Of a DNA stretch of 64,000 bases, positions 34,242 to 43,067 are shown piece after piece. Position 1 is the stretch's first letter; every line of letters starts with the position of its first letter. A program made the position numbers and the translations under genes. Below the pieces are notes generated by a model. That model was not told the DNA's origin. It saw nothing but the letters and a program-made list of their open reading frames with translations, and ran no database searches. The DNA is from Streptomyces sp. NBC_01210 (GTDB lineage: Bacteria > Actinomycetota > Actinomycetes > Streptomycetales > Streptomycetaceae): assembly GCF_036010325.1 (NCBI RefSeq), contig NZ_CP108549.1:1240001-1304000 (forward strand). Reading direction: 5' to 3'.

Positions 34242-35336
34242 GTGAACAACTTCGGGGTGCGGGACGTGGACGTGGTCGTCATCGGCGCCGGACAGGCGGG
34301 ACTGTCCGGCGCCTACCATCTGCGACGCGCCGGACTGGAGCCGGACCGCGATTTCGTGGTGCTCGACCATGCCCCGCGGGCCGGCGGAGCCTGGCAGTTC
34401 CGCTGGCCCTCGCTGACGTACGGCAAGGTGCACGGCATGCATGCTCTGCCTGGCATGGAGCTGACCGGGGCCGATGACGGGCGGCCCTCCTCCGCGGTGA
34501 TCGGCGAGTACTTCTCGGCGTACGAGGAGCGCTTCGACCTGAAGGTTCACCGGCCCGTCGATGTCACGGCGGTGCGCGAGGGCGAGGACGGGCGGCTGGT
34601 CGTCGAGACCTCGGAGGGGAGCTGGTCGGCGCGGGCGCTGATCAATGCGACGGGCACCTGGGACCGTCCGTTCTGGCCGCGCTACCCCGGCCAGGAGACC
34701 TTCCGCGGGCGGCAGTTGCACACCGCGAACTACCCGGGGCCCCAGGAGTTCACCGGGCAGCGCGTGATCGTGGTGGGCGGTGGCGCCTCGGGGACGCAGC
34801 ATCTGATGGAGATCGCGGAGGTGGCCGCGGACACGACCTGGGTGACGCGCCGGCCGCCCGTCTTCCGCGAGGGGCCGTTCGACGAGGGCGCCGGCCGGGC
34901 GGCGGTGGCCATGGTGGAGGAGCGGGTTCGGCGCGGACTGCCGCCGATGAGCGTGGTCTCCGTCACCGGGCTGCCGGTCAACGACGCCGTACGCCGCGCC
35001 CGCGCGAACGGGGTTCTGGACCGGCTGCCGATGTTCGACCGGATCACTCCGACCGGGGCCGCCTGGGACGACGGGCGGACGGTGGAGGCGGATGTGATCC
35101 TCTGGGCGACCGGTTTCCGCGCGGCGATCGACCACCTCGCACCGCTGCGGCTGCGCGAGCCGGGCGGCGGCATTCAGGTGGAGGGCACCCGCGCCGTCCG
35201 GGACGCCCGCATCCATCTGGTCGGATACGGGCCTTCGGCCTCGACGATCGGCGCCAACCGGGCGGGCCGGGCGGCGGTCCGTGAGATCAAGCGGCTGCTG
35301 GAGCGCGAGGGCGAGATCGAACCGGCCCTGGTCTGA
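34242..35336 (+). CDS. Flavin-containing monooxygenase-like NAD(P)-binding protein
   Basis: A 364-aa two-Rossmann flavoprotein: FAD motif VVIGAGQAGLSGAYHL (about 11-26), LDHAPRAGGAWQFRW, a second nucleotide motif VIVVGGGASGTQHLMEIA (about 170-187) and ATGFRAAIDHL in the C-terminal part. It resembles FMO/Baeyer-Villiger-type monooxygenases but is shorter, so reductase roles are possible. GTG 34242 is one of several in-frame GTGs. It follows the dehydrogenase by 71 bp on the same strand and may be co-transcribed, though the gap holds G/C-rich inverted sequence. Confidence 0.82.
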   Translation: MNNFGVRDVDVVVIGAGQAGLSGAYHLRRAGLEPDRDFVVLDHAPRAGGAWQFRWPSLTYGKVHGMHALPGMELTGADDGRPSSAVIGEYFSAYEERFDLKVHRPVDVTAVREGEDGRLVVETSEGSWSARALINATGTWDRPFWPRYPGQETFRGRQLHTANYPGPQEFTGQRVIVVGGGASGTQHLMEIAEVAADTTWVTRRPPVFREGPFDEGAGRAAVAMVEERVRRGLPPMSVVSVTGLPVNDAVRRARANGVLDRLPMFDRITPTGAAWDDGRTVEADVILWATGFRAAIDHLAPLRLREPGGGIQVEGTRAVRDARIHLVGYGPSASTIGANRAGRAAVREIKRLLEREGEIEPALV

Positions 35337-35342
35337 CGGCCG

Positions 35343-36191
35343 TCAGCCGCCGTTGCCCGCGCTCCTGCGCTTGGCGTTGAACTCCTCGACATTGCGCCGG
35401 TGATCCTCGTAACTGGCGGTGAAACGGGTGTCCCCGGGCGCCACGGTGACGAAGTAGAGCCACCCCCCGGGCGCCGGATTGACCGCCGCGTTCATCGCCT
35501 CCTCCCCCGGATTGTCGATCGGAGTGGGCGGCAGCCCCCGGCGTTCATAGCTGTTGTACGGACTGTCGAGCTTGATGTCGCTCGCTGTGGTGTCCAGGGT
35601 GCTGCGGTTCAGCGCGTAGTTCAGCGTCGAGTCCATCTGCAGCGGCATCCCCTGGGCGAGCCGGTTGTAGATGACCCGCGCCACCTTCCCCATGTCCTGG
35701 GGCGTATCGGCCTCGGCCTGCACAATGCTGGCGACGTTCACGGTCTGATAGGCCGTCGCTCCGCTGCGCTGGGCGCCGCTGCTGATGTGCATGGCCCCGA
35801 ACCGCTGCCCGGCCGTGTTGACCATATAACTGAGCAGGGTCGTGGGCGTGGTCTTGGAGTCGACCGGATACGTGGCCGGGAAGAGGTAACCCTCGGGATT
35901 GCCCCTGGCGTCGGCGGGCAGTTTCAGTTTCGCCGCGCCTGCCGCCTTCCGGGTGGTGCCGGGTGCCACGTCGAGGGCCTTGTCGACCGCCGCGTACACC
36001 TGCGAGGCGCGCCAGCCCTCGGGCACGACCAGTGTCGCCTTCTTCTCCGTGGTCTCCTTCGGCAGCAGGAGCGGCACCAGTACCGCGGCAGCCGCGACGA
36101 CGACCGCGCTCACCACGATCAGGACCAGCCGGCCACGGCGGGTCAGGCGGAGCCTGCGACCGGGCTGTGCCGACGACGGTTCGTTCCTCAT
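35343..36191 (-). CDS. mltG: Endolytic transglycosylase MltG-like protein
   Basis: A 282-aa membrane-anchored lytic transglycosylase. One membrane helix (about 21-43) follows a basic cytoplasmic tail. The MltG domain then shows GYLFPATYPV (101-110), ASIVQAEA with the catalytic Glu160, VIYNRLAQGMPLQMDSTLNY and LPPTPIDNPG. MltG cuts nascent glycan strands near the membrane and sets their length. Streptomyces usually has a larger mltG beside aroE, so this shorter, solitary copy is probably a second one. It is convergent with the monooxygenase gene. Confidence 0.88.
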   Translation of the reverse strand: MRNEPSSAQPGRRLRLTRRGRLVLIVVSAVVVAAAAVLVPLLLPKETTEKKATLVVPEGWRASQVYAAVDKALDVAPGTTRKAAGAAKLKLPADARGNPEGYLFPATYPVDSKTTPTTLLSYMVNTAGQRFGAMHISSGAQRSGATAYQTVNVASIVQAEADTPQDMGKVARVIYNRLAQGMPLQMDSTLNYALNRSTLDTTASDIKLDSPYNSYERRGLPPTPIDNPGEEAMNAAVNPAPGGWLYFVTVAPGDTRFTASYEDHRRNVEEFNAKRRSAGNGG

Positions 36192-36301
36192 ACGGGCACG
36201 CTAACCCGGAGCCCGCGCCGATCACGGCACCCGGCGAGGCGCGAGACAGGCTCCGCCGGGTGCGCCGTACGTCGGGAGGTCGTGATGTCTACCGCGCAGG
36301 T

Positions 36302-36898
36302 CTACCGCACGAAGGGCGGCAGCGCGGCGAACTCCGGTACCACCTGGACCGCCTCGGCAAGGGTGTCGAGGGTGCGCCTGACCCTGGTCAGCGGGTGGTC
36401 GGGGAACTGCGCGTCCCACTGGGCATGGTCGGCGGCGTGGAAGGGCAGACCGCCCTGGACCTCCGGCGCGTACGGGTGCGGCCTGAAGTACTTGTCGGTG
36501 CCGACCTGGGCCATCACCATGGCCTCCCGCATTCCCGTCATGCCGCGCTCGGGCGCCTGGATCTTCACCACGGTGCTGCATGTGGCGCGCGGCACGGTGA
36601 AACTGCCGATGAACGCCTGGCCCGCGGTCTGTCCCGGCAGCGGCAGCTTGAGTATCTGCTTCAGCGCGGGCAGCTGCCCCAGACTCTTCACCGAGGCCTC
36701 GATCAGACCGCCGCCCGCGTCGGCCGTGTGGCGGGTGAGTGCGGCACGCAGCGCGGGACCGTCGTCGAGCGAGGCGGGCAGGTCGGGCGGCAGCCCGAAG
36801 AAGTGCAGCGACAGCACATCGCCCTGGTCGTTCGCCCATACGTCGTTGTCGACGGGCCGGTATCCGGGCAGTTCCTCCACCCCAAGAAGAGCTCTCAT
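36302..36898 (-). CDS. Conserved hypothetical protein
   Basis: A 198-aa soluble protein (LLGVEELPGYRPVDNDVWAN, FTVPRATCSTVVKIQAPERG, MTGMREAMVMAQVGTDKYF). The sequence has native-looking composition and I recall close relatives in other Streptomyces, but no known domain. There is no signal peptide or membrane segment. It sits 39 bp beyond the stop of the ABC exporter on the same strand, so it could be the last gene of that operon. Confidence 0.7.
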   Translation of the reverse strand: MRALLGVEELPGYRPVDNDVWANDQGDVLSLHFFGLPPDLPASLDDGPALRAALTRHTADAGGGLIEASVKSLGQLPALKQILKLPLPGQTAGQAFIGSFTVPRATCSTVVKIQAPERGMTGMREAMVMAQVGTDKYFRPHPYAPEVQGGLPFHAADHAQWDAQFPDHPLTRVRRTLDTLAEAVQVVPEFAALPPFVR

Positions 36899-36937
36899 GG
36901 GCGGTGATCATGCCGTACCGGACGAGGGCGGTCCGTG

Positions 36938-38746
36938 TCAGGGTGCGACGGGGGCCAACTGCGCGTCCCTGCGCACCAGAGCGGCATAGCGGCCGTCCCG
37001 CTCGAGCAGCTCCTCATGGCTGCCTCGCTCGGCTATGCGCCCCGCGTCGAGAACGACGATCTGGTCGGCGTCCCGGACCGTGGAGAGGCGGTGGGCGATG
37101 GTGATGGTCGTACGGCCTGCGGAGAGTGCGTCGATGGCCTGCTGCACGGCGTGCTCCGTACGGGTGTCGAGGGCGCTGGTCGCCTCGTCGAGGATGAGGA
37201 CGGGCGGATCGCGCAGGATGGTGCGGGCGATGGCGAGCCGCTGCTTCTCACCGCCGGAGAAGCGGTAGCCGCGCTCGCCGACCAGGGTGTCGTAGCCGTC
37301 GGGCAGGGACGCGATGTGGTCGTGGATCTGCGCGGCGCGGGCAGCCGCCGCTATCTCCGCGTCGGTGGCGTCCGGTTTGGCGAAGCGCAGATTGTCGGCG
37401 ACGGAGGCATGGAAGAGGTACGTCTCCTGGGAGACGACGCCCACGGCCCGGGCGAGAGTGTCGAAGTCGAGGTCGCGCACATCGATGCCGTCGACCGTGA
37501 CCCGGCCGCCGGTGACGTCGTACAGCCGGGGCACCAGATAGCTGAGCGTGGACTTTCCGGAACCGGTGGGCCCGACGACGGCGAGGCTGCCACCCGCCGG
37601 CACCGTGACATCTATCCCGTCGAGGGTCGGCCGGGCCTGCTTCGCCTCGTAAGCGAAGTCGACGTCCTCGAAGCGCACTTCGCCGCGGACCTTTTCGAGC
37701 CGGATCGGTTCGACAGGCTCGGTGATGTCGACCGGCAGGTCCAGATACTCGAAGATCCGCTGGAAGAGAGCGAGCGAGGTCTGCATCTGCACTCCGGTGG
37801 AGAGCAGGCTCACGGCGGGCCGGAACAGGCCCTGCTGGAGCGAGACAAAGGCGACGAGCGTGCCGATGGAGATCGCGGGTCCGCCGGACTGGAGCGCCAG
37901 GCCCGCGGCCCAGTAGATGAGGGCGGGCATGGCGGCCATGACGATGCCTATGGTCGACATCCGCCACCGGCCGGCCATGCTGGAGCGCACTTCGAGGTCG
38001 ACGAGGCGCTCGGACTCCTCGGCGAAGGACCTGGTGAGCGAGTCGGCCCGGCCCATTGTGCGGCCGAGCAGGATGCCGCTGACGGAGAGCGACTCGGTGA
38101 CGGTGGCTGCCATGGCGGCCATCTGCTTCTGCCGCTGCGTGGTGATCTTCTTGCGCTCGCGGCCGACCCGGCGGCTGATCCAGACGAACAGCGGCAGCAG
38201 GAGCAGCGAGACGGCGGTGAGCCGCCAGTCCAGCGCGAGCATCGCGACGACGGTGGCGACCACGGCCGTGAGGTTGGAGACCAGGGAGGTCGCGGTGGAG
38301 GTCACGGTCGCCTGCATCCCGCCGATGTCATTGGCGATGCGCGACTGGACCTCTCCGGTGCGGGTCCTGGTGAAGAAGGCGAGCGGCATGCGCTGCAGCT
38401 GGGCGTAGACGGCGGTGCGCAGGTCGTGCATGACGCGCTGGCCGACGGTGGTGGATATCAGCGTCTGGAGCACACCGAAGACGCTGTTCATCACCGCCGT
38501 GAGGATCATGCCGAGGGCGAGCAGGCTGAGCAGCCCGGTCCGGCCCTGCGGGATGGCGGTGTCGAGGATCTCGCGCAGCAGGAACGGCGAGGCGACCGAG
38601 ACGAGCGACGCGGCTGCGACGAGCAGCCCGACGATCGCGAGCCGGCCGCGGTAGGGATGGAAGAGCCGGAGGATGCGCCGCACCTCTGCGGGCGGCTGCT
38701 CCGGGTCCTTGGGCGGGGGTGTCCAAGTGACGGCTTCGGGGTGCAT
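36938..38746 (-). CDS. ABC exporter, fused permease/ATPase
   Basis: A 602-aa type I ABC exporter half-transporter: six membrane helices (about 35-330), then the nucleotide-binding domain with Walker A GPTGSGKST (392-400), Q-loop VVSQETYLF, signature FSGGE (496-500) and Walker B VLILDEATSALD (516-527). All motifs are intact, so it likely works as a homodimer. Divergent from a MarR regulator with an inverted repeat between them, which points to regulated drug or metabolite efflux. Confidence 0.93.
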   Translation of the reverse strand: MHPEAVTWTPPPKDPEQPPAEVRRILRLFHPYRGRLAIVGLLVAAASLVSVASPFLLREILDTAIPQGRTGLLSLLALGMILTAVMNSVFGVLQTLISTTVGQRVMHDLRTAVYAQLQRMPLAFFTRTRTGEVQSRIANDIGGMQATVTSTATSLVSNLTAVVATVVAMLALDWRLTAVSLLLLPLFVWISRRVGRERKKITTQRQKQMAAMAATVTESLSVSGILLGRTMGRADSLTRSFAEESERLVDLEVRSSMAGRWRMSTIGIVMAAMPALIYWAAGLALQSGGPAISIGTLVAFVSLQQGLFRPAVSLLSTGVQMQTSLALFQRIFEYLDLPVDITEPVEPIRLEKVRGEVRFEDVDFAYEAKQARPTLDGIDVTVPAGGSLAVVGPTGSGKSTLSYLVPRLYDVTGGRVTVDGIDVRDLDFDTLARAVGVVSQETYLFHASVADNLRFAKPDATDAEIAAAARAAQIHDHIASLPDGYDTLVGERGYRFSGGEKQRLAIARTILRDPPVLILDEATSALDTRTEHAVQQAIDALSAGRTTITIAHRLSTVRDADQIVVLDAGRIAERGSHEELLERDGRYAALVRRDAQLAPVAP

Positions 38747-38815
38747 GGGCTCCTTCGACAGGGGCTGAGTCGGGGGTGGGACAGGGGCGGTTCAGCAAAG
38801 TTTTGGAGAGCTTAG

Positions 38816-38842
38816 CTCACTGTTACCTATATTCACAATGAG
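38816..38842. promoter_or_regulatory. Candidate MarR operator, CTCACTGT-N11-ACAATGAG
   Basis: Arms of 8 bp match in 7 positions (38816-38823 and 38835-38842) around the AT-rich centre TACCTATATTC. It lies in the 119-bp gap between the ABC exporter and the divergent MarR gene, 24 bp before the MarR ATG, as expected for autoregulation and control of the exporter. Confidence 0.6.
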
Positions 38843-38865
38843 CCTGCTCCTGATATTGTTCCGGC

Positions 38866-39327
38866 ATGCTGTACTCATCTTCCGGGGCATCCGACGCCGA
38901 CGGCCTGCTGGCCGAGCAACTGCTGCGGCTGACGCGACGACTCCACCGCAGTCAGAAGCGGCAGCTGGAGTCGGCCGACATCGCGATCACACCCGCGCAG
39001 TCCCGGCTGCTGCGCACCGTCGCGCATTACGACCAGCCGCCGCGCATGGCCGATCTCGCCGCGCGCCTGGAAGTGGTACCTCGCGCCGTGACCAGCCTGG
39101 TCGACGGCCTGGAGACGAGCGACTGCGTCCGCCGCATCCCCGATCCGAGCAATCGCAGAGTGACCCGGATCGAGCTCACCGACACCGGCCGCGCCACGCT
39201 CCGGGCGCTGCGCAGCGCCCGCCGCGCGGCCGCGGAGGACATCCTGGCTCCGCTGACCGCCGAACAGCGCGAGGTGTTCGGCGGGCTGCTGTCCACCCTG
39301 GTCGACGGACCGGGACCACGCTGCTGA
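38866..39327 (+). CDS. MarR family transcriptional regulator
   Basis: A 153-aa winged-helix regulator: LLAEQLLRLTRRLHRSQKRQ at the N-terminal dimer helix, then the DNA-binding domain (about 45-110: MADLAARLEVVPRAVTSLVD and the wing RRIPDPSNRRVTRIELTDTG). The divergent exporter and the inverted repeat in front of both genes suggest it represses both and is released by a transported compound. Confidence 0.92.
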   Translation: MLYSSSGASDADGLLAEQLLRLTRRLHRSQKRQLESADIAITPAQSRLLRTVAHYDQPPRMADLAARLEVVPRAVTSLVDGLETSDCVRRIPDPSNRRVTRIELTDTGRATLRALRSARRAAAEDILAPLTAEQREVFGGLLSTLVDGPGPRC

Positions 39328-39481
39328 AGGACCGGGCGACGGGACGCAGCGCCCACTCCGCACTGCTGGAGCGGGAGCGTACGACCCGTCGCGGTCCACG
39401 CCGCCTACCGCGGCAACTCACCTTCGGCCCCTGCGGTCGACGCGGTCGACGCGCGCCTGCGACCCAGTGCCCGTGCCCGCT

Positions 39482-41095
39482 TCAGCAGCGCAGCCGGTCT
39501 TCGGTCAGCGTCCCCTGGACGGTCCGCAGACTGCGGTCGTAGCAGCCCCCGGAGCCGTACAGCCGGTAGCGCTCCACCGTCGTCCCGACCGCGTGCCGCT
39601 GGTCGCGCGGCACATTGGCGGTGTAGGTCGCATCGCCGCTGTACGTGTCGTCGAGCCGCGACCAGGTCAGGCGCTTCCCGCCCTGTGCGACGACCGCTTC
39701 GGCCTTGTCCCCGAGGGTGAGGACGGTACGCAGGCGGTCGCCCGCGCCCAGCGTTGTGACTCCGTCCATGGTGTACGTCCGGTGCGTGGCCGAGATCCGG
39801 CGTCCGCTGGTCACCGTCCCGTCGTCCGTCCAGGTGCCCTTGAGCGCGTCCAGGTTCTCGCCCTCGGTCCAGCGGTGTACGGAGGTGTTGCCCAGCACTC
39901 GGGTCACGGTTGTCGCGACGCGACCGTGCGAGGTGTTGAGGTGACCGGCGACGGTGAGCCGATGACCGCCCTTGGTGTCGAGCCGGTGCTCGGAACCGGG
40001 CGTGTATGTCACCGAGTTGACGGGCGCGCTCTCCTCGTGGCGGGTCAGCGCGCCGGTGACGACATCACTCCCGTTGTCCTGCCACACCAGCACATTGGTG
40101 GGCGTGCTCCAGCCGGTCCGGCCGGCCGGGACTCCGACGACGGACACCTCGACGCTGTGCGGCCGGCCGTCGTTGAGCCGCGCGGCGAAGGGCGTGAGGT
40201 CGTACTGGATCGGCTTGATGTCGAACGCGCGCGGCCCCGGCGTCACGTACCAGAGGAAGGGGTTGGACCAGCCGCCCGTCCAGACCGTCGGGAACGGCGC
40301 GGCGATTCCCGCGAGCCGTCCGTCCACCTTGATCTGCACCTCGCGGTACGGACCACCCGCGGCTTTGCACGAGTACGGGGCGGTGTCCGGGACGGTCAGA
40401 TACCAGTACTCCTCGCAGCCGCCGCCCGATCCGGTGGCGTACACCTCGGCAAGGATCCGCTCGGAGTTGCGCGGAGTGGTGAGCGAAGTGCCGTCGAGGG
40501 CAAGCACCTTGTCCGGCACCCTGGCCGGCGCCTCGTCGGGCAGCGCTGCCGGCTTCGCGGCGCGCTCGGCCGCGTAGAAGGTCAGTGTGACCTTCACGTC
40601 GAAGACGCCGGTGTACGTCTCATTGACGACATTGCCGATGAGCATCTCGACCGGCTGGGTACGGCGCAGGATGTCGCTGTAGCGCGTGACGTCCTTCTCC
40701 ACCGACCAGGCGATGCCGTCCGGCGAGGGCTGCGGCGTTGAGGTGCGCAGGATCTCCACGCCGCCGACGGCGAGATGCCCGAGCCGGTCGTACTGCCGCC
40801 CCTTGACGCTCCCGTCGAGCCGCAGCACCACCTTGCTCCAGCGGCCGCCGCATCCCTTCGGCGGTGCGTAACTCCCCTTGTACGGCGTGAAATCACGGAA
40901 CTGCGCCTCGGCGACGGTCACTTGGCAGGACTTCGCAGGGGGGCGGGTGACGGGAGGCACGGCCGTGACCGGGTCGTGCCAGTCGGTGCCGAACTCCACG
41001 GGCGGTGTATCGGCCGCCGCGGCGGGTCCGGCGCCGAGCAACGACCCCGCGGCCAGCGTCAGTCCGGCGAGCATGGACATGATCTGTCTCTTCAT
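39482..41095 (-). CDS. Secreted peptide-N4-asparagine amidase A (PNGase A)-like protein
   Basis: A 537-aa exported protein. The Sec signal peptide (1-27) ends AAA-ADT. The mature protein has the PNGase A layout: VEFGTDWHDPVTAVPPVTRP, then a beta-sandwich with KGCGGRWSKVVLRLDGSVKG, ILRTSTPQPSPDGIAWSVEK and GNVVNETYTGVFDVKVTLTF, and a second sandwich beginning at VYATGSGGGCEEYWYLTVP. Family knowledge: PNGase A removes N-glycans from glycopeptides; it is best known from plants and occurs in some actinobacteria. Extracellular use of plant or fungal glycoproteins is an inference. Divergent from the ABC pair. Confidence 0.85.
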   Translation of the reverse strand: MKRQIMSMLAGLTLAAGSLLGAGPAAAADTPPVEFGTDWHDPVTAVPPVTRPPAKSCQVTVAEAQFRDFTPYKGSYAPPKGCGGRWSKVVLRLDGSVKGRQYDRLGHLAVGGVEILRTSTPQPSPDGIAWSVEKDVTRYSDILRRTQPVEMLIGNVVNETYTGVFDVKVTLTFYAAERAAKPAALPDEAPARVPDKVLALDGTSLTTPRNSERILAEVYATGSGGGCEEYWYLTVPDTAPYSCKAAGGPYREVQIKVDGRLAGIAAPFPTVWTGGWSNPFLWYVTPGPRAFDIKPIQYDLTPFAARLNDGRPHSVEVSVVGVPAGRTGWSTPTNVLVWQDNGSDVVTGALTRHEESAPVNSVTYTPGSEHRLDTKGGHRLTVAGHLNTSHGRVATTVTRVLGNTSVHRWTEGENLDALKGTWTDDGTVTSGRRISATHRTYTMDGVTTLGAGDRLRTVLTLGDKAEAVVAQGGKRLTWSRLDDTYSGDATYTANVPRDQRHAVGTTVERYRLYGSGGCYDRSLRTVQGTLTEDRLRC

Positions 41096-41204
41096 GCGTC
41101 AGGAGTGAAGCGTGCGGCAGGTCAGGTGCGCCAGAGCGAGGTGTCAGACCTTGGCGCGTTCTGTGTCCCCGGCGCAAAATTCGATTGCCGCAGAGGGTCC
41201 CGAA

Positions 41205-43067
41205 ATGCGAACCTTGCACGATTTGATCCACACTTTCGAGCCCTGGGACATCATGCAGATTCGCGATCTTCCGTATCCCGATCCAGGTGATCCCGACGTC
41301 CGGTCCGGCACGCACTTTCTGCTGTGGCTCGGTCGGAATCAGCTGGGCGGTCAGTTCAAGGCCTTGTTCTGGGGGTTGATGCACCAGCTCGGCATCGCCG
41401 GGCTGCCGCTCGGCGTGGGCCTGGCCGTCCAGGCCGTGGTGGACCGCTCCGGCGAGCGGCTGGCGTACGCGGGCGGGCTGATCGTGCTGCTCGGCACGGC
41501 CATCTCGCTGGGCGACACGATGCTGCACCGCGCCGCCGTCACCAACTGGATCACCGCAGCGGCCCGTGTCCAGCAGTTGCTGGCCCGCAGGACCGCAGAG
41601 CTCGGGGCGGTCCTGACCCGCCGGGTCGCCGCCGGCGAGGTCATCGCGGTCTCGACCGGTGACGTGGAGAAGATCGGCTGGTTCGTCGAAGCGCTGTCGC
41701 GGTTCGCGGCGGCCGCCACCACGCTGGTCGTGGTCTGCGTCGGTCTGGTGATCTACGAGCCCGCGCTCGGCTTCATGGTCGCGATCGGGGTACCGGTACT
41801 GGCCCTGGCCGTACTGCCGTTGCTGCCCCGCGCCACCCGGCGCGCGGACATCCAGCGCGAGAAAGCCGGCAAGGCCACCGAGCTGGCCTCCGACACGGTC
41901 GCCGGCCTGCGGGTGCTGCGCGGTATCGGCGGAGAGGAGCTGTTCCTCGGCCGCTACCGCCGGGCATCGCAGGAGGTGCGCCGGGCAGCCGTCCGCAGCG
42001 CCCGTATGTGGGCGCTGATCTCCGCGATCCAGGTGCTGCTGCCCGGTCTGCTGATGACCGCCGTGGTCGGGTACGGCGCGAAGCTCACGCTCGACGGCCG
42101 GATCGAGGTGGGCCAGCTCGTCACCGTCTACAGCGCGGTGCTGCTGACGCACTACCCGTTGAGAAACGTCGAGGAGATCGCCATGGCCTTCTCCTTCTCC
42201 CGGCCCTCCGCGAAGCGGGCGGCACGGGTGCTGGCACTGCGCCGCACGACGGAGCCGTCCGGGGTCGAGTACGGCCGCCCGAGCGGTGATCTGTACGACC
42301 CGGTCACCGGAGTTCTCGCTCCGGCAGGCCGGTTCACCGCCGTGGTGTGCGGCGACCCGGACGCTGCCGGACTGCTGGCCGAACGCCTCGGCGGGCATCC
42401 GGCCGCCGAGGCGGACAACGCCGCGTCCGTACTGCTCGGCGGCGTGCCGCTGGACGAGCTGACGCTGGACGAGTCCCGTGCCGCCGTCCTCGTACAGGAC
42501 AAGGATCCGGTGCTGCTCTCCGGCACACTGCGGGAGCTTCTCGACGTCCCCTCGTCCGGTCAGGTGTCCGCCGAGGACGCGCTCGATGCGGCGCAGTGCG
42601 GGGATGTGCTGGACGCGCTCGCCCAGGCGTCCGTGGACACCGACGGCGATCCGATGCGGACGCGGATCACCGAGCGCGGCCGGTCCCTGTCGGGTGGCCA
42701 GCGGCAGCGCCTCGCGCTGGCACGTTCGCTGGTGACCGACCCCGAGGTGCTGGTCCTGGACGAGCCGACATCGGCCGTCGACTCGCACACGGAGGCGCGG
42801 GTCGCGGCGGGCGTCAAGCGCCTGCGCGCCGACCGTACGACCGTGGTCTTCGCCTCGTCGCCGCTCCTGCTGGACCTCGCGGACCGGGTGGTGCTGGTCG
42901 ACAACCACGAGGTGGTGGCCGTCGGTGTACACCGCGAGCTGCTGCACACCGAGCCGCGCTACCGGGCCGTCGTCACCCGTGAGACGGACGACGAGGCCGA
43001 GGAGCGGCTGAAGACGGCCGAAGGGGCTGAACCGGAAGCATTCGCAGAGATCGAGGAGTCGGCATGA
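41205..43067 (+). CDS. ABC exporter half with degenerate Walker A (subunit 1 of heterodimer)
   Basis: A 620-aa permease-ATPase. Membrane domain about 50-330. In the ATPase domain the Walker A region reads VCGDPDAAGL (about 381-390), lacking the GxxGxGK(S/T) lysine. The signature LSGGQ (495-499) and Walker B VLVLDEP (515-521) are intact. It therefore cannot bind ATP normally in its own P-loop but can supply the signature to its partner. ATG 41205 has GAGGG 7 bp upstream. Its stop overlaps the next gene's ATG by 4 bp, so the two form a heterodimer. Confidence 0.9.
   Translation: MRTLHDLIHTFEPWDIMQIRDLPYPDPGDPDVRSGTHFLLWLGRNQLGGQFKALFWGLMHQLGIAGLPLGVGLAVQAVVDRSGERLAYAGGLIVLLGTAISLGDTMLHRAAVTNWITAAARVQQLLARRTAELGAVLTRRVAAGEVIAVSTGDVEKIGWFVEALSRFAAAATTLVVVCVGLVIYEPALGFMVAIGVPVLALAVLPLLPRATRRADIQREKAGKATELASDTVAGLRVLRGIGGEELFLGRYRRASQEVRRAAVRSARMWALISAIQVLLPGLLMTAVVGYGAKLTLDGRIEVGQLVTVYSAVLLTHYPLRNVEEIAMAFSFSRPSAKRAARVLALRRTTEPSGVEYGRPSGDLYDPVTGVLAPAGRFTAVVCGDPDAAGLLAERLGGHPAAEADNAASVLLGGVPLDELTLDESRAAVLVQDKDPVLLSGTLRELLDVPSSGQVSAEDALDAAQCGDVLDALAQASVDTDGDPMRTRITERGRSLSGGQRQRLALARSLVTDPEVLVLDEPTSAVDSHTEARVAAGVKRLRADRTTVVFASSPLLLDLADRVVLVDNHEVVAVGVHRELLHTEPRYRAVVTRETDDEAEERLKTAEGAEPEAFAEIEESA

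Noticed and set aside
36935..38815. A 626-codon plus-strand frame rich in D, E, G and H
   Set aside because: Antisense of the ABC exporter, with repetitive acidic composition typical of shadow frames in high-GC DNA.
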